A stretch of 64,000 nt of DNA from Dermanyssus gallinae (lineage: Eukaryota; Arthropoda; Arachnida; Mesostigmata; Dermanyssidae), in the NCBI GenBank assembly GCA_003439945.1, contig QVRM01002084.1:86001-150000 (forward strand), given 5' to 3'. The position numbers and the translations under genes were made by a program. The notes under the pieces are model-generated. The model was not told the DNA's origin. It saw only the letters and a list, made by a program, of their open reading frames with translations, and did no database searches. This document shows positions 58,902 to 64,000 of the stretch, one piece after another. How positions within the stretch are numbered: the first letter of the stretch is position 1; each line of letters opens with the position of its first letter.

Positions 58902-59750
58902 GTGAGTATCTCTTCCTTTCGGCGCCCGATCTCGCCGAAGTCGTTGTGTATCTTTCGCCGACCCAATGGCCAAACCAATATTTGTGAACAAAGGTAGCAG
59001 CAGGAAAAGCGGCACGAGAAAAAGCTGCAAGCTTAAGGTGTGGCGCGGTGAGAGCGGCGAAGACCAATTCATCTTGTATCTCGTTTTCTACTTCGACAAA
59101 CTCAGCAACCAAGCCCGCGGCGGGGTGGTGTGATGACTTTTATGATTACGCTCTCGACCTATCCATCGGCAGAGGCGGCGGAGGCGCCGAGAAGACCGCT
59201 GTTCTAAGAACCCTCTACCCGAGTTATAGCCCTCTACAACCGTTCAGTAAGCACCCTGAAGAGCCTCTGTGTGCTTATTTGTTTTCGTCTACTGAGTGGT
59301 GTTTCGAATCACCAAAACGTTATTTTTTTTAATTTATGTTTATCAGCTTACGCATGTGCAGTGCATTATACACGCATATAAGGGTCATTTTGTAGGTGGG
59401 TGCGCGAGATGCTTTGGCCATTGCGATAGATACCACGCCGCAGCATGTCCAGTAGTTTAGTCGATAGCTGAGCTCGCAAGATGAGAGAAGATCCGGTGAC
59501 GTGGAAGAACCACCAGTTGTGACTGATGTACATGTTTATAATTGACCCATGGGTGTTAATAAACCATAATAATATATAGGTATTTTTTTCAATCAAGACT
59601 TAAAAAGACTAGAGCACTGTTTAACCAGTCATATTTCTATGTCGAGTCGAAACAAAGTGTCGCAGTGTTATAGACAGATCTGCACAAAAATACCTAATGC
59701 ACACAACATCTACCTAAGGTTGTCGTCTCACCCCAACACCTGTTTTTGAT
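58902..59750. other. GC-rich then AT-rich intergenic, no supported gene
   Basis: GC-rich to about 59240, then ordinary AT-rich sequence. No motif in the short frames. Confidence 0.4.
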
Positions 59751-59754
59751 AATA

Positions 59755-59965
59755 ACGGAGGTTGGATGGTAATGCACCATCTCTTGTATTGAGACATCTG
59801 TGCTCCCCGTGTTTTTTGTCCGATCATGGCCGATTATAATCCACTCCGGCATTCACCGAGTCTAAATTAGAAACAATGGAAACCAATTTAGAGTGGTTGG
59901 TTAAGTTGTTGGACCCACGATTTCCCGAATGCAAGGCAATGGCTTTGCCACTAATCCACCTCCAA
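59755..59965 (-). mobile_element. SINE family B copy 4
   Basis: On the minus strand it runs from a head with ttagtggcaaagccattgcc and a decayed B-box (atcgtgggtcc), through the gccggagtgg block, to the gagcacagatgtctcaatac tail and accatccaac end. It shares the tail type of copies 1-3. Confidence 0.8.
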
Positions 59966-59999
59966 TTGCTCGGCTATTATCAATATTAACATCACTGAC

Positions 60000-61000
60000 A
60001 CATGAAACAAATAGTTTGGAAAGTTCTATATAGGCAGAATCTAAATAGAAATATATTTTGTCTGGCCCTCTGATGTACTTGCTTAAGAAGGAGTTCCGGG
60101 GGGCTTACATTCACACACAGGGGAGAGTCCGACGTGGTCTATTTAGAAGGATTTCAAGTGCCACGGCGGGTAAAACTCTGAAAAAATAATCATATCCGTT
60201 CCTATTATCGTGCTCTGCATAACTGATAATTTAAGGACCACCGAGGCCCGCTCATTACAGACAAGAAACGTTTCTCTCGCCGAAACCGATCGGAAAGACA
60301 GCCATTTCCTACCGCATGTGTTTCAAATTCAGAAGATTAAACTCCGAGGACACAAATTTCTGCGCGTAAGCTGGAGACGACTATATGTGTGTGTTTTACT
60401 ACGTGTTCCAATATAATTTGTGTAAACGCAACTTCACTAGATATACTTAAATGAGGGAGTGATTGTTGTGCATCAAGATTGAGTAGCATTATAGTTAGAA
60501 TTACTTACTTCTTATTTTTTATCGCTTTATTTAAACATTATTTAGTGACGGTTCTAGTGTTTCTTGTAAAGAACCCCTCAGGAAATATGCCGACCGTTTG
60601 GGCCATCTCCGGCCGCGTAACTCCTTCGAGAAACGGAACCAAGTGGTCGACAACCTTCCCTTCCTGCTGTAAAACTAACATATGAATACCTATGCGTAAA
60701 TGTCGGCTATGAGTCGGCCCATAGTCTATACAGAGTCCACTAGCTCAACATGTGGCACCGCATAAGAAAACATAACAATATATTAATTTAGGCAGCCGAT
60801 TTTCTCATTTTCTAACTGTCGCGTGAGCTTGTGCAGCGGTTTTCTCCGTAGCGGTTCCCAGCGTCGTACCGTCTACAACTATCATTACGACCCCGATGCA
60901 GTCCACATCAAGCTAAAGCGATCCCCCGGGAGCCTTGCACGCTTGTATATTTAAAAAATAGATAAAAGTTAGAACCAAATAAGAATATGATGATAACGTC
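60000..61000. other. intergenic, no supported gene
   Basis: No recognised gene or repeat family. Confidence 0.45.
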
Positions 61001-61003
61001 TTT

Positions 61004-61182
61004 CCGAGCAAGATGGCTTAGTGGCAAAGCCTTGCATTCGGGAGGACTGGGTTCGAGACCCAGACCGGCCACTCTTATATTAGTTTGCATGGTTTTCAAA
61101 ATAGACAAGGTAAAGACAAGCCGGAGTGGATTAAAATTAGCCATGACATTAAAAAACCGTACACGGGCAATAGCCTTACGGA
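61004..61182 (+). mobile_element. SINE family B copy 5 (second tail type)
   Basis: Head gagcaagatggcttagtggc and perfect B-box gggttcgagaccc as in copy 2. The 3' part reads aaaaaaccgtacacgggca followed by cttac, not the cacagatgtctcaa tail. A small inverted repeat (atatatacccctac, 61199-61255) follows. Confidence 0.85.
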
Positions 61183-61265
61183 AAATCTTTAAAAATATAT
61201 ATATACCCCTACTTCCGAGATCCAAAACATCCGTTAAGGGGGTAGGGGTATATATGTACACGTAA

Positions 61266-61268
<3 letters not shown>

Positions 61269-61306
<38 letters not shown>
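61269..61306. repeat. (TA)n microsatellite between SINE copies
   Basis: About 18 TA units separating two same-oriented SINE copies. Another TA run at 61488-61514 follows the second copy. Confidence 0.95.
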
Positions 61307-61308
<2 letters not shown>

Positions 61309-61487
61309 GAGCAAGATGGCTTAGTGGCAAAGCCTTCACCTTGTATTCGGGACGACTGGGTTCGAGACCCAGACCGGCCATTCTTAAATTGGTTTGCATG
61401 GTTTCCAATTTAGACAAGGTAAATGCCGGAGTGGATTAAAAAATTAGCCATGAAATGAAAAAACCGTACACGGGCATCACCCTTACT
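61307..61487 (+). mobile_element. SINE family B copy 6 (second tail type)
   Basis: Nearly identical to the copy at 61004, including the aaaaaaccgtacacgggca tail and cccttac end, in the same orientation about 300 bp downstream. Both end next to TA runs. Confidence 0.85.
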
Positions 61488-61519
61488 AATATATATATAT
61501 ATATATATATATATAGAAA

Positions 61520-62069
61520 ATATTGTGATGATTTATTAATCATTTACAATACGTTTGCGCACTCGGCAGTGCTCGCCTTAATGTAATGAACAATTAAAGC
61601 GAATTGTGCAGGCAGATTAATTTGCAATGAGGAAAATACCAGCACAGCAATGCACGTCAAAATATGCTCTAAGAGTATTGCTGAACCGCAGTTCTTCATT
61701 TGAGCTTGGCATTTCTATAATTACACGCATTCAAACAATTGTAACTATTCAGGGCATTTTGCAGGAAAGGCTATCGTCCGTGTCTAAACAATATATATTA
61801 AAATATATACAAATATGTGTATATTTATAAACCGGACCAAACACTGGCCGACCGAGCAATATCGTTGGGAACAGTTGTTACAGAAGGGATGGCTCTGAAG
61901 GTTGATCCAGTCAGGTTGACAGTAGAAGTATTTATGACATTGTGTTGTAGCCGGATGGGCTTCGTACCCGTCTGGATGATGACCGAAGTTGTGCTTATGG
62001 ACATTGTTAGCTGATTCGGTTTATTCTGATATGACTGGAAATTATCAACTACTTCAGAACTGGTACGAA

Positions 62070-62110
<41 letters not shown>

Positions 62111-62127
62111 AGTCCAGTAATTGGTTA

Positions 62128-62166
<39 letters not shown>

Positions 62167-62560
62167 AGTGAAGAGATTCTTTGAAGCGCGGGTAAACAGA
62201 TTTTTATGCTTTTTGCGTCAGTCTAATCTCTAATGAGATTATAAAGTTTTTTTTTGCTTTCCGAAAACCACTGTTTACATTTAATATTACGACTCTAGTC
62301 GTGGCAGCAGGAAACCAAACCGGGTTTCTACACGGCAGAGCGGAAGGACTACGGCCTGAGGACTACTACAGTACTAAAGTGCATTTTGCAACGATGGTCG
62401 TACGTACGTTCGCTGCGCTGTAATCTCCAATTTGGGTGTGTTATTGCGTACCATTGGTGACCATCTATGAGGCCGATAAGATAAGCGAACAGTGACTATT
62501 GTGCGATAAGGCAAATGCCCAGCTTATTTCTCTCGTACGTCCTCAGTGTGCTGTCTAGTT
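61520..62560. other. intergenic, no supported gene
   Basis: No recognised gene or repeat. An ORF at 61817-62014 has no motif. Confidence 0.45.
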
Positions 62561-62569
62561 AAAGAGACA

Positions 62570-62930
62570 TGACGGTACAACCGTCTTTTTTCCAAAAAGC
62601 CAAACAGTGGAACAGGACGTTGATATGCATGTTCTGCAAAACTGCTGTGCAGCCAAGAGTACATTTGTGCCGTTTCAGCAGGACGGCGCTCTCGCTCATA
62701 CGATACTTGCAGCCTAGCGGCCTAGCAGTCCAGATTCAAATCTCTGGCACTCTATGAGAGACGTGGGGCGTTATTGAGCGAGAGTCTAATAACGTCGACT
62801 TAACACAACAGATTCGTTGCGTTCATTCAGCGAGCATCCGCAAATATTGACAGCCAGTACAGTTGTGTCCGTAAGCGGTTTAGATCTCGCTTAATTAAAG
62901 TTGACTCAACCAAGCGGCGATTACACTGAA
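62570..62930 (+). pseudogene. Tc1-type transposase fragment
   Basis: One plus-strand frame reads VPFQQDGALAHTILAA, then RPSSPDSNLWHSMRDVGRY after a stop. This is the FQQDGA..H block with the second catalytic aspartate and the SPDLNPIEH.W...GR block of Tc1-like DDE transposases, with the glutamate block decayed. The DNA-binding half and terminal repeats were not found. Confidence 0.5.
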
Positions 62931-63054
62931 TGAACGGATGTCTGTCTATAGAAATATCCCTACCGGTACGTGCAAAAAATTGCATTCAATTATCTGTTTT
63001 CATTTGGGTACAGCATTTAAAGCAAACGTCATTAGATATCCCCGATTTAGATGT

Positions 63055-63073
63055 ATATATATATATATATATA
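63055..63073. repeat. short (TA)n run
   Basis: About nine TA units. Confidence 0.9.
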
Positions 63074-63224
63074 AAAATAGAGTACATAATCGATAAAACT
63101 CTAAGAGAGCATCTACCTCGCCTTCGTCAGACACCCGAGCAACATCGCGCTGCATCATGATTTAAGCAGAATATATAGCAAGCTTTTTATTTTAGCCCCT
63201 TTCACGATTGTGCTTCGTAAGTTT

Positions 63225-63510
63225 TTTTTTTGTTAACGCTCTGACAACCACATCTTAGACGCTCGTAATGGGCTAAGTTGCCTGTGGCACGATATCGTCT
63301 AAATGCATCTATTGTCATCGCGTTCTCGTACTGGAATTGAATAGGCTTTCTCAAGCAGAGGTATGTAGCAGCAGGGCAATGACAACAACGTCCAACAAAT
63401 TCAACCAGCACGGCCGGGGCTCGAACTAGCGATTGTTTTGCTAACCGTGGTTGCCATGGCAACGCCCCGTTTCGAACGGTGCGTTAGCTGCCTAAGCCAC
63501 CACTACTACA
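63225..63510 (-). mobile_element. putative tRNA-derived SINE C
   Basis: The minus strand has tggtggcttaggcagctaac as a tRNA A-box-like head, then tagttcgagccccgg as B-box about 75 nt on, and a body of about 150 nt ending near a run of A residues (complement of the T-run at 63221). Only one copy is visible, so it is less certain than families A and B. Confidence 0.45.
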
Positions 63511-63514
63511 GAAA

Positions 63515-64000
63515 GTCTTTGCCTTTGTCTCTCTTTATCGCTCTCTCTGACTCGTTGACTTTCTAGCCTGATGCGTGGACATGCGAAATAGCTAGCCCAC
63601 AATAAATTGTCCATCGAGATCGGAGTTGATCTGCGTGGTCAGCCTGTGTCAATTACCATGCATCATAAACCAATGCCGCTATCCACCGTACTGGCTATAC
63701 CGGCAATTCACGACGCCAAAATGCTGTTTATGTGTAAACGTCGCTTATTACGGTCAAACAACGTCTCATCTCCACAGTCGTCCCCATTGGTAGATCGGCC
63801 ATTCGGATCGACCACCTGTACCTCTGTTGTGATCAACGGTCGAATAGGCCAACTACGAAACCCGGTCCGATATCGTCACAGGCTGTGATTCTTGCCACAG
63901 ATTCTTCGCTTCACAGCCAGCCACACACTCACCGATCGCTGCCATAATCACATATAATTGGCCGCGTCATTTTCTTGGCTTGTTCGTCTTTGCAATTATC
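63515..64000. other. right edge, no supported gene
   Basis: A 93-codon plus-strand frame (63607-63888) has no recognisable motif or splice context. The window ends within it or just beyond. Confidence 0.35.

Noticed and set aside
61010..61075. Possible tRNA genes at 61.0 and 61.3 kb
   Set aside because: Same head found in six dispersed copies with shared non-tRNA tails; SINE family B.

Overview
The window is nuclear DNA of an animal, most likely an arthropod. Long (TA)n, (ATT)n and (CAA/CAG)n simple repeats, tRNA-derived SINEs, mariner and Tc1-type DNA transposons, many decayed non-LTR retrotransposons and very sparse coding sequence all point to a metazoan. The mariner subtype and overall character would suit a chelicerate such as a mite or spider. 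That last step is inference and cannot be settled from this sequence alone.

Only one gene is clear: an uninterrupted 524-codon LAT-type (SLC7) amino-acid transporter on the minus strand at 39334-40908. It lies in a GC-rich island of about 39.2-44.25 kb, and its 5' side is a long run of CAA/CAG (TTG/CTG) trinucleotides. Three weaker candidate coding or first-exon pieces exist: a splice-flanked 80-nt exon at 46269-46348, a proline-rich start at 36792, and a GC-rich first-exon-like block at 58587-58901.

Nearly everything else that can be recognised is mobile DNA. 0-10 kb: decayed LINE pieces, a tRNA SINE with target-site duplication, and two head-sharing SINE copies. 9.7-15.2 kb: a mariner relic, LINE relics, foldback copy 1 and a retroelement tail-protein relic. 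15.7-18.4 kb: a perfect 44-bp hairpin and a young 5'-truncated LINE with a 14-bp target-site duplication. 20-36 kb: LINE relics (including an older copy of the same LINE), SINEs, microsatellites and a 23-bp tandem array. 37-39 kb: palindromes and repeats. 39-46.4 kb: the gene island and candidate exon. 47-50 kb: LINE relics and a (TA)n-cored palindrome. 51-56 kb: two mariner copies about 98% alike by eye. 57-58.5 kb: foldback copy 2. 59-64 kb: more SINEs and a Tc1 relic.

The most distinctive finding is a foldback element family of about 0.9-1.1 kb. It has two copies, CAGGGTG termini, near full-length inverted arms, a conserved 50-nt GC-rich loop and no credible protein. No operon-like or defence-type gene system was found.
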